Notes: a model not told the origin generated them from the letters alone. A DNA stretch of 64,000 nt from Costus lasius (GCA_027563935.2 CM050451.1:26985565-27049564); one strand, 5' to 3'. Positions 21,507 to 34,700 are shown, counted from the first letter of the stretch. Translations and numbers: made by a program.

Positions 21507-22641
21507 ACATCAAGTCCAGCCTTGACTATATGATTAAGTTTGTTTCTATTCATGACCTTGTGATAAACATATTTTGATTTAAGTTTCATGATCATATCAG
21601 TTTATGATCTCATGTTTAGATATGTTCATGCTTATGATCTTTTGATCAATCCTGGATCTATTGATTAATATCATGATCACATTAGTCTACCAGTTATATG
21701 GCATTATAGTTTTGTTTGGAATTTTAGATCACATATGTTTGAGTTGATGCCACTTTGTTTCTATAAAGGATATCATGATCAAATCTATTGATTGTTGTAA
21801 AGTCATGATTAATTATGTTTTGAGGAAATAATATGATTTATTTATTTTTAGCAACTAATCCAAGTTTATATATGATTACAAGTTTATATGTTTAAAAATC
21901 CAAATACCATCCGTTGAGGATTTAAGAATATGATATTCCTAAGAACAATATATAGAATTAGACAATGATGATATAATTTTTTTTTTTGTGATGTCATGAG
22001 ATTTATTAATGCACTTAAAATATTTTATTTCATGAATACTTGGTTAAATGTGCAATATGAATTAATATCAGGATTATTGATGGTGGAGATGACTTCAATT
22101 TGAATGAGCGGTTGGATATGCTGGATCATAAGGTCCTTGTCTCTTTGTCTAAATTGGGCCCTAACACCTAGCTAGATAGGTAGTTTAGTGTAAATCATTT
22201 GATTTGGCTATAGATAATGTCTACTAAGATTTTTTTTTATTATTATATAACTTAATTTATTCTATTTTGTTTAATTTTTAGTTATATGTTGGGTCTTCAA
22301 TTTTGTAGATTATTTTTTTATAAATCATTTGATAAATGTGTAGGAAATATTGTGAGATCGATTAAGAATAATTTTTTAATAATTTAATAAGTGAGTTGAT
22401 TTATTTCATTAATTAATAATTTTATACAATTGACAAAGTATTATGAATATAAATATACAGATTTTGGTTTCGTAATAAATTGTTTCTTTCGCAGATTGCT
22501 TAATGCACTCGGCACTTTGAAGGTGGGAAAGTAACATTTTTGTTTTTGTTTTCGTAAATGCACGAGCAGAGCAGAAGCAAACATAATAGTGGATTACAGG
22601 AGCAAGTACATAGAAAATTAAGCACAAACTGATGCTACATT
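21507..22641. other. AT-rich, no gene seen
   Basis: Continues the TGATC-rich tract up to about 21830, then AT-rich DNA. The last part (to 22641) probably contains the 3' UTR of the minus-strand CASP-like gene. No other feature is supported. Confidence 0.5.
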
Positions 22642-23470
22642 CTAGGGCTTCCGCATTACGATACCAGACATGACGACGAAGATCATGAAAAAGACGACGG
22701 CGATGAAGGAGGCGACGACGGCTCCACTGATGCGCTGGCAGAAGCCGTCGAACTGCAGGCAGATGGCCACCCAGTTGGCTTTCGAGCTCCCGTTGTGCGC
22801 CAAGTACACGATCGCCGTCGCCGAAGAGGCCGCAGACGTGAGCAGAGCAAGGATTACCTGTGAAGTTTAGGGCACGTTTCCCGCTTAATTAGACAAGTGT
22901 ATGATCCGCATGCTGGAAATTAACTAATTAATCATCAATTTACCAGGTCACAGATGAAAAGCAGAAGCCTTGGTCCGATCGCGTGTGGCCGAACCATGCA
23001 CGCGAGAGAGAAGGGGACGGAGAGGAGAAGATAACCTGCTGCAATGCCATTCGCCACCACAAAAAACCTGCAAACCAAATTAAATGTTCTAATATTTCTG
23101 TAAGCAAATCAAATGTAGCTAATGATTTTTTTTTTTTTTTCTTTTTCCTGATTACGGACGTGAGTGCAGGGAGATCGGCATAGTTGGCGTGGAACTGGAA
23201 GAACTGGGTGAAGAAAGGAAGCGTCTCGTTAGTGGTCGCCATGGTGATGGCGGCCACAAGGGTGGCAGCGATTCCGCATAGCCTGAGGACGAAGTCGAAG
23301 AAGCCAACGCCGCGCTTCCATCCGTCGCCGGGCTTCGTATTGCCCCTGAGAAGGAAGGGGAAGGGGCGGGGGGCGGCGGCGGCTGGGGGAGGGGGAGGGG
23401 CTTTTGCCCTGGCGTCGGCGTGGGTGTCCTCGACGGGGATCACTGTGGGGGCGGGCTCGCTGGTGCTCAT
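22642..23470 (-). CDS. CASP / CASP-like membrane protein, 216 aa
   Basis: Three exons: 23160-23470, 22944-23067 and 22642-22857, with all phases closing. The family has four membrane spans and builds the Casparian strip membrane domain or related plasma-membrane scaffolds. After an acidic, Pro/Ala-rich cytosolic N terminus (about 60 residues), span 1 carries [13 protein letters not shown] with the conserved Arg. The first outer loop has [13 protein letters not shown], the CASP signature, then [20 protein letters not shown] (span 2) and [15 protein letters not shown] (span 3). The second loop has YLAHNGSS and [10 protein letters not shown], and span 4 is [19 protein letters not shown] chose the ATG at 23470 because TATATAA at 23557-23563 places transcription start downstream of the earlier in-frame Met. 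The FTQF loop favours a true CASP or a close relative. Confidence 0.95.
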
Positions 23471-23556
23471 GATTTTGGTGATGTGCCAAGGAAGGTAGCG
23501 GTGGATGAATTGAGCTGTGAACTTGTGATGAGTTGAGATTGAATGCCTTGGAGGTG

Positions 23557-23563
23557 TTATATA
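23557..23563 (-). promoter_or_regulatory. TATA box of the CASP-like gene
   Basis: TATATAA on the minus strand, about 90 bp upstream of the chosen start codon, implying a 5' leader of roughly 60 bp. It rules out the longer reading frame that begins at 23665. Confidence 0.7.
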
Positions 23564-23687
23564 GCAGTTGGCCGCTGGTGAAGTTGTAGTGGAGGAGGTG
23601 AGTTGGATGTGGTGGCGGTGGTGCAGCTTGAGGAAGCCGGAGCAGGCAGAGCAGTTGGTCATCATCCAATCTACAAGTTGCTTTCTT

Positions 23688-23688
<1 letters not shown>

Positions 23689-23728
<40 letters not shown>
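23689..23728. repeat. (CT)n(TA)n microsatellite in the CASP-like promoter
   Basis: A CT run of about 9 repeats passes directly into a TA run of about 11 repeats. Compound dinucleotide tracts like this are usually length-polymorphic. Confidence 0.9.
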
Positions 23729-25980
23729 GTATTGAAAATTGTCTTCTTGTAAGTCTAATTGATTATTTAGACAATGTGTTTCCCACATTCGTCACAATTC
23801 TTCAATCCATGGACACGAGAGCAAAGAGGAAAGCCTTCCAATTTATTTCCTTCATCAAACAAGTGTTAGCAGCAACAATCCTCAAATTTGGGCGATTTTC
23901 CATCAGACATATATACCCAGTCCAAACAAGCAAGGAGACCAAGCACTATCGCCCAAGCTTTTGGAAGGTTTCTTCACAAGGCATCGCTAACTTCAACAAC
24001 AGTTCAAGGAAGGATTAAACAGCAATAATGAAGATAATTTCATATTTTTATCCAAATTTTCATGAGCTTTGAAAGGGCAAAACAATTCATGAGTGCTACT
24101 TATATAAATGTACACTTCACCTTTTAGTTTTCATCATCATACGTGAATTGAACTGTTGAGAAATGAGTTTATGGCTTACTTTTGACATCTCTTTCCTTCC
24201 TCCTCTTCTTCTTGGCAACGCAACAAGAATTTCTTCCTAACCTCCAAGCACCGAAACAAAGAAACTTCATCAAACATCAACCGGCTGAAAATTCTCCCTT
24301 CTTCTTTTCTTCTTGATGTTTCTTCTTTGATTTCGACCTTTGATGGTTTGTGGATTGTGTAGAAGAAAACTTGCACCAGAATTCTGGTCGTACGCACCTT
24401 CTCCCTTCTCCTCTTCAAGTTACAAACCAGGGAAATCGCCAACAAGGAGTCGGCTACTTAAATTCTTCACCATCGACCTCTACTTATTCTCATCTCTTTC
24501 TCTAAGTTATTTGTGAGTTTGTGTTGATTCCCTGATATTCTTCTAATCTTTCTTCTCTGTTTTCAGAAGACTGATGCCTTTCAGCGATCCTAAGGAGGTT
24601 GAATTCCCTAAACAAACAAGTAGGCGCTTCTCCCTCTCCTTATTTCTTTTCAAAAATTGTCATAATAATTTTGTGGATGTTGTGTGTATAATTGTCATTG
24701 CCTTGACGTATAGGATTATTACTATTGGACCAGAAAAAATCAGGATATTGGCTCTTTCAATCTTAAAGAGCTCATTGTAAGTTTTATTTTCGAGGATTTA
24801 TTTCTATAATTTCTTATTGTTATTTATTACCTAAGTCTTCCACGACGTTCTCCTACAATTTCTAAATTTTATGAATTTTTCTAAAGCCAATGTTCCCTCC
24901 CACTATGTCACTTCCACGAGTAAGGCTATCTTGTAAAGACACCAAAATCAATTTTGACCAAACACTAATCCATGATAAAATATCCACCCGAACAGACAAG
25001 TCTGCCTCTCTATTGGTGGTGCAAAAATATTTGCTTGCAGCATACTCTCAATCACAATATACATAGACCCACAATTCAGCTAACCCCTCAATGATAGAGT
25101 AAAGCATACAGAGTAATAGGAGGGGTCGTCCTTAGTTCCAACTCTAGGTTTTATGTGACAATATTGCAATTAAACTATAAGAGGGTCTTTAGGGAATAAA
25201 TGTTTAAAACGTATACAGAGGGAAAACGTATATGAGTAATTCTAGATAAACAATGAAGAACAACAACACCCAATATATGAAAATTTAACTATATTTACCT
25301 CAAGCAAACCAATTTTCCATCATGAATTTTAGGCGACTACATGGTCCAGCAAACAGCTTGGTGTCTTAGCCCTAAACACAATATAATAAGAAACTTCCAA
25401 TGTTTCCAGCTTCTAGACGAATGAGGGATATGTAAAGGAAGAAAGAATCTGAAATAGAGACACAAGTATAAAATAGGAGTGACTCCGACGCGCTGAGGCA
25501 TGATTTAATTCCTTTAAATTGGAAATAAATAGTTACAAGATTCATACCCCCCAAGAGGTATTCCCCAACCTCCGAGCTATAAGACTCTCGCAACTCTTCA
25601 AATGAGATTCACTTTTCATAAAAATAGAATAAAATCCTAACAATTAAAGTGGTTGTGCAGGCTTTGACTGGGCTGGCTTAGGCTGGGCCTTGTTGGGCCC
25701 TAATGGGCTGTCTACACCATCTCTTAGCATGTCATGACAAAGCTACAAAATCGGTTGATGGTTGGTTGTTTTAGTATAATATTGGCAAACTCTTGCACCA
25801 AATTTGATAGCTAATTGTTGTACCGGGTTGGATGGGGCTCTTCACTGCATCGTAAAAGTAAGTACATTGGTTGAATGGGTTTTGTATGAGCTAAAAAAAT
25901 AGCTAATTATCCTCATATACCACTTGGGAGGTGGACTCGGATGCTGTGATTGTCATAAGGCCTTCGAAATAGGTTATTTT
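23729..25980. other. No confirmed gene; possible solo LTR near 24090-24850
   Basis: The part around 24090-24850 has a TATA-like TTATATAAAT near 24099, then a CT-rich leader-like stretch and T-rich sequence, which resembles an LTR R-U5 region; I could not find its ends. Around 25660-25710 GGGCTGG/GGGCCTTGTTGGGCCC motifs suggest another decayed element. No protein domain is seen in the short frames. Confidence 0.35.
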
Positions 25981-25983
25981 GGC

Positions 25984-26370
25984 TTTTATGAGGCCACTAG
26001 GGGTAGGCCGCGATGATCATCATGGCCATGATCTTCTCGGCCGAAGTTCTGTAAGACATCAATGGGTTTCATGGGTAGGCCGTGATCTTCATTACAACCA
26101 TAATCTAGGTTACAACCAGGCCCTGATGTATGTCATGGTCATGATGTTTCCCAGGTTATTTTGCGAACTCCACAGTAAACCTCATGGCTGGACACTGATG
26201 TTCATCATAGATGTGATCTAGGGTTACGACTCAGCCCTAATGTTTATCATGGCCGTGATATTTCTCAGGTTGTTTTGCAAACTCCATAGTGGGCTTCACT
26301 ACCAGGCCCTACTATTCATCACAATCTTAATCTATCATTATGGGCAGGTCGTGATATCTATCACAGTCGC
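25984..26370. repeat. Diverged minisatellite, about seven units
   Basis: Units of roughly 50-60 bp share the core GGCCxTGATxTTCATCATGG followed by CCATGATCT. Examples start near 26008, 26079, 26120, 26185, 26236, 26305 and 26346. Alternate units end in CAGGTT-x-TTTTGC-x-AACTCC, suggesting a higher-order period of about 110-120 bp. The array abuts the Gypsy pol fragment and probably lay in that element's 3' non-coding part. Confidence 0.7.
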
Positions 26371-26670
26371 GAGCTGTTGCAAACTCTTGTAAGAAGGGAC
26401 TTGCGTTGCATCAACCCTCCCCGGGTTAAAAAGGTTCTCCTCTGTCTCCTCTAGAGAATAAGCTACTAGTGATGCCTCAGATGGGTCAAAGTTTGGTTCT
26501 TCATCATTTGTTGGAGGCAGCATGTGATAGGGTAAGAGGTCGACAATGTTGAAGACGGGGCTGAGCAACATGTCTTCTGGGAGATCCAAGACATAAACAT
26601 TAGAACCGATCCATCGTAGTACCGCGTATGGTCCCATGTAACGCGCTTGAAGCTTCAAATTGGCTCAACT
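26338..26670 (-). pseudogene. Ty3/Gypsy pol fragment (integrase C terminus)
   Basis: The minus-strand frame reads LKLQARYMGPYAVLRWIGSN, then VYVLDLPEDMLLSPVFNIVD and LLPYHM, the Gypsy integrase C-terminal domain, and ends in a Glu-rich tail with ENLFNPGRVD. The upstream part of pol is missing, since the sequence before about 26670 loses similarity, so this is a fragment. Its tail motif matches the left-edge Gypsy element (ENPFNPGRAD), placing the two in related lineages. Confidence 0.88.
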
Positions 26671-26716
26671 CACTAACCTCTTCAATTAGATTCGCACCCT
26701 CACCAAGTCACTGATA

Positions 26717-28400
26717 TGTCCGCAAGTGCATGAATACGTCAAAGTAATAAAAGATATCAAACCCATATGGACCTATGTGTTAAGTATTAATGAATTATTT
26801 TCCTTCTAGCTAAACAAATCATATTTTGGGAATAATTTCAGAAAAGTCAAAATCTAAGTATTGGTTGTGAAAATTCAATAGGAGAAATTTGGGACAAGGT
26901 TTCACCACTCTGATATTTGATAGTAAAGCTACTATTAATATCTATGTCAATCGTTTGAATTTTGCTAAAGAGAAATTATCCTAAAGTTAGAGTTGTTTCC
27001 TCTCGGATGCCCAACTCTATGCTAAACTAATCTTTACTCTCGTGACTTGTTGCTTTAGTTTTAAGTTCTTTGGTTATTTTATTTTAGCCCCTAATGACTT
27101 AAGGTTTACTCTTATGGCTTAATTCATAGGTTCTTCTCTCAAGTGATGTTAAGATACTCTCATAGCTTAAATCACATATTCAATCAAAGATTTTCTAATA
27201 TTATAATTCACTTCTAAGTAAAACTATAATATTTGAAATAATATAATTATAAAAATTAGAATTATCACATATAGGATTAACATGAATAATTAGGTTACTA
27301 AGATTTAGTTACTCTTGTTGTTTAATTCTATATGTCAAATTAGAGGGTTATGAGACTATAAGTTACCTCTCAGTAGTTGTTACAATCCTTAAAAGATGTA
27401 ATAATCTAAATTTAAATAATTACAAGTGCATTAAACTTACTTTAATTAAATTAGTATGCTTCAAACTAAAAGACAAGGTGAAATATAACAATTTAAGTCA
27501 TCAAATAAACAGATGGTTACTTCCTAAATTTACATAAAAAGTTTTGCGCTAAAAAAGATATGACTTCACAAAAAAAAATTCATAAACTTGAGTTTTATAA
27601 ATTAGATATGTGAAGAAAAAATTAAATAAAAAATTTAAATTCAATTTCACTGTCATCACAAGGGTGTGATTATGAGATGAATCCCGCTTCAAGCTACTAT
27701 GATTTTCTTAGATTTTCTCCACTTCTATTATTAATTTCTCCCAATCCTAATCTCCTCTTGCTCTGAAATTTTGTGTCTTCTCCTCCCTTAGATGCCGCTA
27801 CTTCTTGAATTTGATGGCAGGAGGTGCTCAGGATGCCTCTAGGCGAACCCAAACCCTAATCCAACCACCGACTCTATTTCTCCCTTGAAATTGCTCATGT
27901 GTACGCCTATCTATTGTGAAATCATCCTCTCCTCCACATAATCCTTCTCTTGTTTTGTCGATTTGACTAAGAAATTTGCTAATTTAAACATGGATTTTTG
28001 AATTGGGCAAAAGAGGTAGAGGATTCAACTGAATTTACCTTCTGCCTAGCTTTTTATAATCACGAGATTGTGACGGCTATAATATAAATGATCATAGCCC
28101 TATGATCTCAGCCATGTTTCCTGATTTTGAATTTTTGTTGATCGTTTCAGCTTTGGATCCTTTTCAACTTCATATTTTTGCCTAATTGGCTTGGATATCT
28201 ATTGATTTATGCATTTTTAATCTCAAAAATTAAAAAATATAAAAGAATATGTAGATTTCAAACCAAATAACAAATTTAAATCAAATAACAAGAAAAAAAA
28301 TGTACAATAGCAAGAGCATAATAATGACAATACCTTTATTAAAATAAATCATAGTACTTATACATGTCTCAAACCATAATAATTAGTCACCAACACTAAG
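26717..28400. repeat. LTR-like block, TGTCCGCAAGTGCA family, copy 1
   Basis: Begins TGTCCGCAAGTGCATGAATACG and matches the start of the block at 55165 for well over 100 bp (shared AAGATATC-x-AACC, TTAAGTA, CTAGCTAA-x-CAAATC). Recurrent CTCTCGTG and CTCTCATGGCTTAA motifs follow in both. The right end is uncertain. The element orientation is unknown and it lies head to head with the pol fragment, so it may not be part of the same insertion. Confidence 0.5.
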
Positions 28401-29337
28401 GTACCTCATACTATTTTTGATAGATAAGGATGTATTGACTATTCTAATTTGTACCGTTGCTTCTTAAGTTAGCTTTTAGTATTGGTAGCGTATATTTGAT
28501 TCATTTGATGGCTCTCTGATTGCAAAAATAGTGGAAACTCTTATTTATAGACAAGATTGTCTCTGTAATTCACATAGCCTTATTTATATAGAAGAGTCCC
28601 TAGGTGAGATCGAAAAGATAGAATTAGGTAATTTTTACTAAATTCAAATTTTGTATGTTTTATAAATTTTATTCCATGAATTATTAATATTTGTGAAATT
28701 GATATTTATTTCTTTTGTTTTTCTTTGCAGAAATATCAACTATAGCTCAAGAGCATATATTTAACATGACATGATTGATTAATGGATGAATAGTTAAAGA
28801 CATGAAGCATTGAAGTGTCTACGACTTGCAAATTTGCAATGCCTACTTGTCGGCTTGTTGCCTTGTTGATTGAATTACAATTGACTTGCTGACATATTGT
28901 AGTGATAAATGATGACTATTTTAATTTGACTGGTTTGGTTTGGTTTTTGTGTAGGAGTATATTGTATGCATAGTGACTTGTTCTAGTTTGTGATTTTAAC
29001 TTGTGATTAAATTTTAGTACAATGCCAACTTTTGGATTTTAAATTTTAAAATGGTTTATTATTTCAAATATAAATTATCATACATGTTTGTGATTTTTAA
29101 ATTTTTCAATCGTTTGTATTTTGCTAGTGTGATCTTGTCGATGATGTGTGTGGATTTTTTATGAATGAATGCTCTGGTTTCTAATTTGACCAGGTTATAT
29201 ATAATTATGTAAAAGAAAATTAATTATACTAAAAAAATTGGTTAACTAATAAACCAGCTAACTGGCTAACTAATAAATCGATTTTATCAACTCGGGACCG
29301 ATTTTGCATTTTCCCTGAGCCTAAAGATTCAATTCGA

Positions 29338-29368
<31 letters not shown>

Positions 29369-29594
29369 CTTCGCAGTTCTCTTATGGAACTACCACTAAT
29401 TTCACCCTTCCCTCAATCCATTACTTGTATTAGCATGGAGACAAGAATCAACTACTTATCTACTACACTACATATTATTGTTATGATTGCCACACAGCTA
29501 CAAATCTCGCCAAAATGCATTAGGTGCAACTAAGCTAAATGGACCCTTAGGCTATGTTTGCCCAGCAATGTAGTTGCAATTGTGCGGAGACTAT
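28401..29594. other. No gene seen
   Basis: AT-rich sequence without a recognisable frame. Near 29338-29370 a run of about 18 T is followed by about 13 A and flanked by CGA and TTCG, a near-perfect palindrome. Confidence 0.5.
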
Positions 29595-30028
29595 GACCCT
29601 GTTTGGCCTAGCTTTTAGGTCTGCTTATGACTTTGCAGTCAGCAGAAATCAAGAAGCTGAGACGTTTGGCCCTTTAGCTTCTTTGTTCCAACTCATAAAT
29701 TAACTGCTTCTCTAAGAAGCAGGAGTGAAGCTGCTTTTCTAGCTCCCCACTTGCTTATGCTCAATAATTCTTATATGTAATAATAATTTTTTAATAGTAT
29801 AACTCATAATATTTTTAATAAATATTTTAATTATAATTAACTACAAATTTAATCATATAATTTTTATCTTAGTAATTTTTTTAATAAGCATTTTTTCAAC
29901 TAGCATAGCATAAGTGGTTCACAAGCTGCACATCCCAAACACTCTTAAACTTCTCCAGTCATCATCTTTTCAACAAGTGCTTCTTCAACTAACAAAAGCT
30001 AAAAGCAGAAGCTGGGCCAAACACACCC
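29595..30028. mobile_element. Probable MITE, about 434 bp
   Basis: The left end reads CCTGTTTGGCCTAGCTTTTA. The right end, reverse-complemented, reads GTGTTTGGCCCAGCTTCTGC followed by TTTTAGC. These imperfect inverted repeats of about 30 bp carry the TGTTTGGCC motif common in plant MITEs. AGAAGCTGAG and AAGAAGC motifs recur inside. I found no convincing target duplication beyond a possible TAT, so the superfamily is open. Confidence 0.65.
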
Positions 30029-31450
30029 TATAACAGTTGCCTAATAGATGTTTAGTAAAATATTGTATAGTTGCTACTATCCAAATACTATAGCCAGCAT
30101 CAATGTGGGTTCGGGTTGACCTCGACTTGATCCTGATCTCATGGGATGATGCTCATCATGCAAATGGAGTAAGCAGTGAGGTTGCAATGGACATGAGCTA
30201 CAACAATGCACGCAGTGCACATACGTGGCAAATAGCAGAAAGGGAGTGGCGAATAGCGAGGGGGATCGACGAGTAGGGGAGTTCATTAGAGGGAAAACGA
30301 GGAGTGACAACCTAGCAGGGGAGCTCGTGAGGGAGGGAGGAGCGGGGAGCTCACGAGAGGAGAGAAGGGAAGCCACAAGCAGGGGAGCTAGCAGTGAACA
30401 ATAAACTTGCACATGAAAAGTGATCACACACGTGCAAGAAGCTACTTTGTGCAACTTAAGCAAAATTTTGCTATTGCACACCACACCACAGTGGGGCCAA
30501 AACTGGGCAGGCTGCCCTAACCATCCAGACCGCTCGGCCAATGAAGGCCTTAGTCTTCACCTCTCTATATGATATACAATCTGGAAACACCAGCGCAGCA
30601 GCATCTAGTTTTTTAATCAAACATGTTCCACTCCTAAAATCTACTGGAAAAAGTTTAATCACATGTTTCTTTCCTAATCATACCATCTCTTACACTTTAG
30701 TCCTGAAATGTGTTTTTCCAGAAGACACTTTTAGTTTCACATTTCCAGTGTTAGGAAAAAAAAAGCCACTGAGCGTCCTAGTTAAAACACAATAAAAATT
30801 GTCCTAAAAAGATTTGCTGTATAAAAAGAGTATAAGTCTGGCTTCGTGGATCCAATCAATGATACGTTCGAATAAAAATTCATATGAAATGGTGGTGGTT
30901 TGGATGCCCATGTATATTATAATATTATTTGAATTTTCCTTGTCACCAAAATGTTAGGATTTCTAAACAGTGTATAATTGAACGATAATAAAACAAAAAT
31001 TTAGGTATAAGGGGCGGCTCGAGAAAAAAAATTAGGAACAAACATAAAACATAAGTGATAACATACAAACCATATAATTTACCATTGGATGAGAACGAAT
31101 GCGGTTGCCATGACCTAGCAAGGTGTCTTATGGAATCCTATACAACCAAAAACTTCCTGCTCAGCCAAACTCCACTAGTGTGTATTAACATTAACAACTA
31201 ATTTGAGAATCTCTGGATGCACAAATTTTGTGAAGGAATATCTCCAACCGACTCTGAAGTCTCGACTCGCATGCGTACAAGAGCTTTGCCAGGAGGTTCG
31301 ACAACCCAGTAACATGAAAACACCATTGTCAGAGCAACACAATCTATCTCCAACCAGGGCTCGCCAAATAATTCATTTCCATCCAATGAGTATCCACAAG
31401 TGAATTTACATATCTAGTATGACATTCTTTCTAATTTGAGAAATGTTATT
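30029..31450. other. Intergenic; CT-rich and element-like sequence
   Basis: A stretch at about 30090-30400 is purine-rich on the plus strand and gives Ser/Pro/Leu-rich frames on the minus strand, like the C-rich repeats elsewhere in the window. A segment near 30960-31150 ending GGTGTCTTATGG resembles 25090-25370 in layout. No gene is supported. The SPY 3' end lies just to the right. Confidence 0.4.
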
Positions 31451-31723
31451 GTTACAATCAACCTTCAATGACACTAACCCATCCCGGGTTATTTCTTCGA
31501 GTTATGCCAATAATTTCCAAGCAGCAGCGACGGCCCACCATAGGTTGATCCGTAGACGAAAACCATGGCGCTGTCATCTCTCTTAAGACTGCTATTTGGA
31601 TAAATTGATGCAAACTGCCAACAGATATTCCAATCAACTCATGCATAATCTCTTATGGCAAGTGACCACTTTTGGTCAGTATATCTTGAGATAAACAAGA
31701 TCAATCTTGCATTCCATGCTTTC
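31451..31723 (-). other. SPY: Probable SPY 3' untranslated region
   Basis: Follows the SPY stop codon at 31724-31726. I found no clear AATAAA signal, so the end is a guess. Short frames here are not taken as coding. Confidence 0.4.
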
Positions 31724-34700
31724 TTAACAATTACCATTTGCCCCACAGATTGCATTGCTTTGATTTGAAGAGGTATCTACGGCAACACCATTTGTCTGTG
31801 CAGGCATCTGGTGAGTCGGCTCAGAACCACTGCTTGTGTGTTCAGAAAACCTCACCATGATCTTATCAGAAAGTGGTGGTTGATCTCTCAAGGCTTCCAT
31901 GTGCCTGATGGCCGGTACATCACCACGACAATACCGATGCCAAATGTTTCTGTATGTAGACTCCAGTCCGCGTGTAAACTTTACTCCATCACATACAGGA
32001 GACTTCAACATAAGCTCCCGCAGTGTCATTCTTAACTCTCCAAGGGCTGAAATATCAGAGGCCAATTGTAATGCCAACTTGACATACTCCTCTTCTGTGT
32101 TAGCAACCAGACGCCTTAGACCTGCAACCAAAAGTTGAAATCTCATGAAAATTGATGACAACGATCATATTTAAATTGATTGAAATTTTTCATTATTTGC
32201 AAAAGAAATGAATTGGCCAAATTGAGAAGATGAAACAATTGGAGCATACATATCCACGGACATAAAATCTGGAAGTTTTCATGGTAAATATAACTAGAAC
32301 GTCTCATTCTTGACCAAAGAAATCAAGTGAAGCTAAGAAATCGAAAGATATGCTGATAGTTTAAGGTAATATCCAAGCCACCAAGTAGAGCACGAAGTAA
32401 CTTTAAAAGATAGTTGTAAAAATCATAGAAATGAAACGTGGTATTCAAAGGATCAGGCCACAAAGTGAACAACTTCAGTATTAACATAATTCAATATAAG
32501 ATTCAAATCCGTGATTAGCATGATTAGTGTACATGAGAAAATCCATACCAACTTTACTTAGTATGCTGACACCAACATTATGAGCATGCACCGAACCTGC
32601 CATTGTGACACACGGAACCCCCATATATAACGACTCACAAGTGGTTGTTGTTCCAGCGTATGGAAATGTATCCAAGCTGTAAAATAAAGTAGGCATTCTT
32701 AAACAAAGTACAGTAACACCAGAAAAGTGCCTAGTGAGGAAGTAATAATGGAGCATGAATATCCAATATACAAGATTAAGTTCACAAACACAAAGTTTAA
32801 TCAGCATAACGTAGTTAGGCCCAAGCTAGTCACTGGCGAATAGTAGAAAAAATTGCTCTTCAATTTGATGGATCATCTGAAACCAACCTTGTACTCTCAG
32901 AGTTGATATCAAGAATTAATCATGCAATCAATTCAGCAAACTTGTACATATTTATGCATTAAAGAATAGAATAAAATATTTCTTTACACAATTGGTCTCC
33001 TCTTGGCATGAAACTGATTAACAAACTTTGCAAATGAAAGAATCTTCAAAACTACTAGTGTTATGCTAGGTGTAAGATTGAATATACAAATGCAATTTTA
33101 AACAATAGAAAGACAAGGTCATTGGTATCTGTTGATCATGAAATTTATGAATGCCAGAAGAAAAACATTAACTTTCAGGGCACAAAGAACCAGGAAGATA
33201 TATAGTACATGAATAGACTAATCGCTATCAAATCTATCTTGAGAACCATTGGAGGAATCAGTCCGTGCATACGTTAGATAACCAATGGGCCTTTAACCCA
33301 CTGGTGGCATGAACAACCATAAAGTGAAAAGGTCAAGCTAATCATTTACCTGATATCCATCAAGGAATATGCTTGCATATGGTCATGGTTAAGAAGAATA
33401 AGGGGTAGTAGGTCAACACGCAAGGATTCCAGCCCCATCTGCTCCAGTGTTGAAAGAAACCTTTGTCTCACACTATCACAGCAGAAAGGCTTACATTTGA
33501 CAACAAGTCTGGAATTTGGAACTGCACACAGTATAGTTGCCCACACTCGCAATACTTTTGGTGTTATCTGGAGGCATACAAGTAAAGGAAATTTTACATC
33601 CCAGATTATTAATGACATAAAATTTTAGATAATACCTTAGCCAAATTATTAAAGCTTCCAAAAGTGATAAAACCATTGGAAAGAGCTGGTGTTGGTGAAA
33701 CAGGACCAGCTTCGGGAGAAGGTGTATAGCAAAGAAAGCAATCTGGCAGACGAATTAGTTCCTCAACATGGCTGCCATCACATAAACCAAATCTTAATAT
33801 TAACAAGAAAATATTCGAAACATAATTCCTAAATATTAAAATGACATGATTTTTTAGCTTACTTCTGATTTGTATGAGGTGGATCAGCTAACTCATCTGT
33901 CATTCGGTAGTCAATTGTTGGCAAACCAGTTGTGTTTGGATAACCAATCCAAGTTACCTACAACAAATACCAACAATCAGGTGATGATAGTGCAGATGCT
34001 CGAGATTAGTCATTTCCAAAGTGATAAATAGAAAAAAGTAGTTTCCAATAAATTCTGACGAGGTTGAAAGTACATAGGCAAAAGCAGGAAGCATGAAACA
34101 TTCATGGAGAAAGAATACTTCATAGGATACTGGGTACAATCATCAGCCAACTTTGTATTCTCAGGTAATCAGAATCAGATGATTGGCTGTGGTTGCAATT
34201 GTTTAGTGAAATTGAGCATTTAACAGCTATAAACAATTACACATGAAAATAGCAATGTCATATGATAGTGGATGAGAATTTTTCCTATTATATAAAGTAA
34301 AAGGTTAACAAATGGGATTAAATGGACAGATTAATGATATTCAGGCATGCCTGGCATCTCATTTTGCAACAAGAACGAGGCAAACAACATAACAAGAAAA
34401 AGGAAAGAGAGAATAAACAACTGATTAGAAGATAACACTCAACGGCTAATGTAAACATCAACAGGATAAACTACACCAAGTATCACAACCTTTGGAATGC
34501 CTGTTGCATGGAGTAATGGCAGAACGCAGAGTTAAACTGCTTATTGCTAATCATTTCTATGATGTTGCTCTTGGTTCTGAAATTGGATAACTTAAGGTCA
34601 TAAATGTATTGTCAAATACAACACAGACGAATAGGTGAGATGTTACTCAGTAGCATACCATGACTGTACAAGTCGCATAATTACTATCAGAACTGAAGAA

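Noticed and set aside
23229..23669. Second long minus-strand frame over CASP exon 1
   Set aside because: His/Pro-rich shadow in another frame; the CASP frame continues correctly across both introns.
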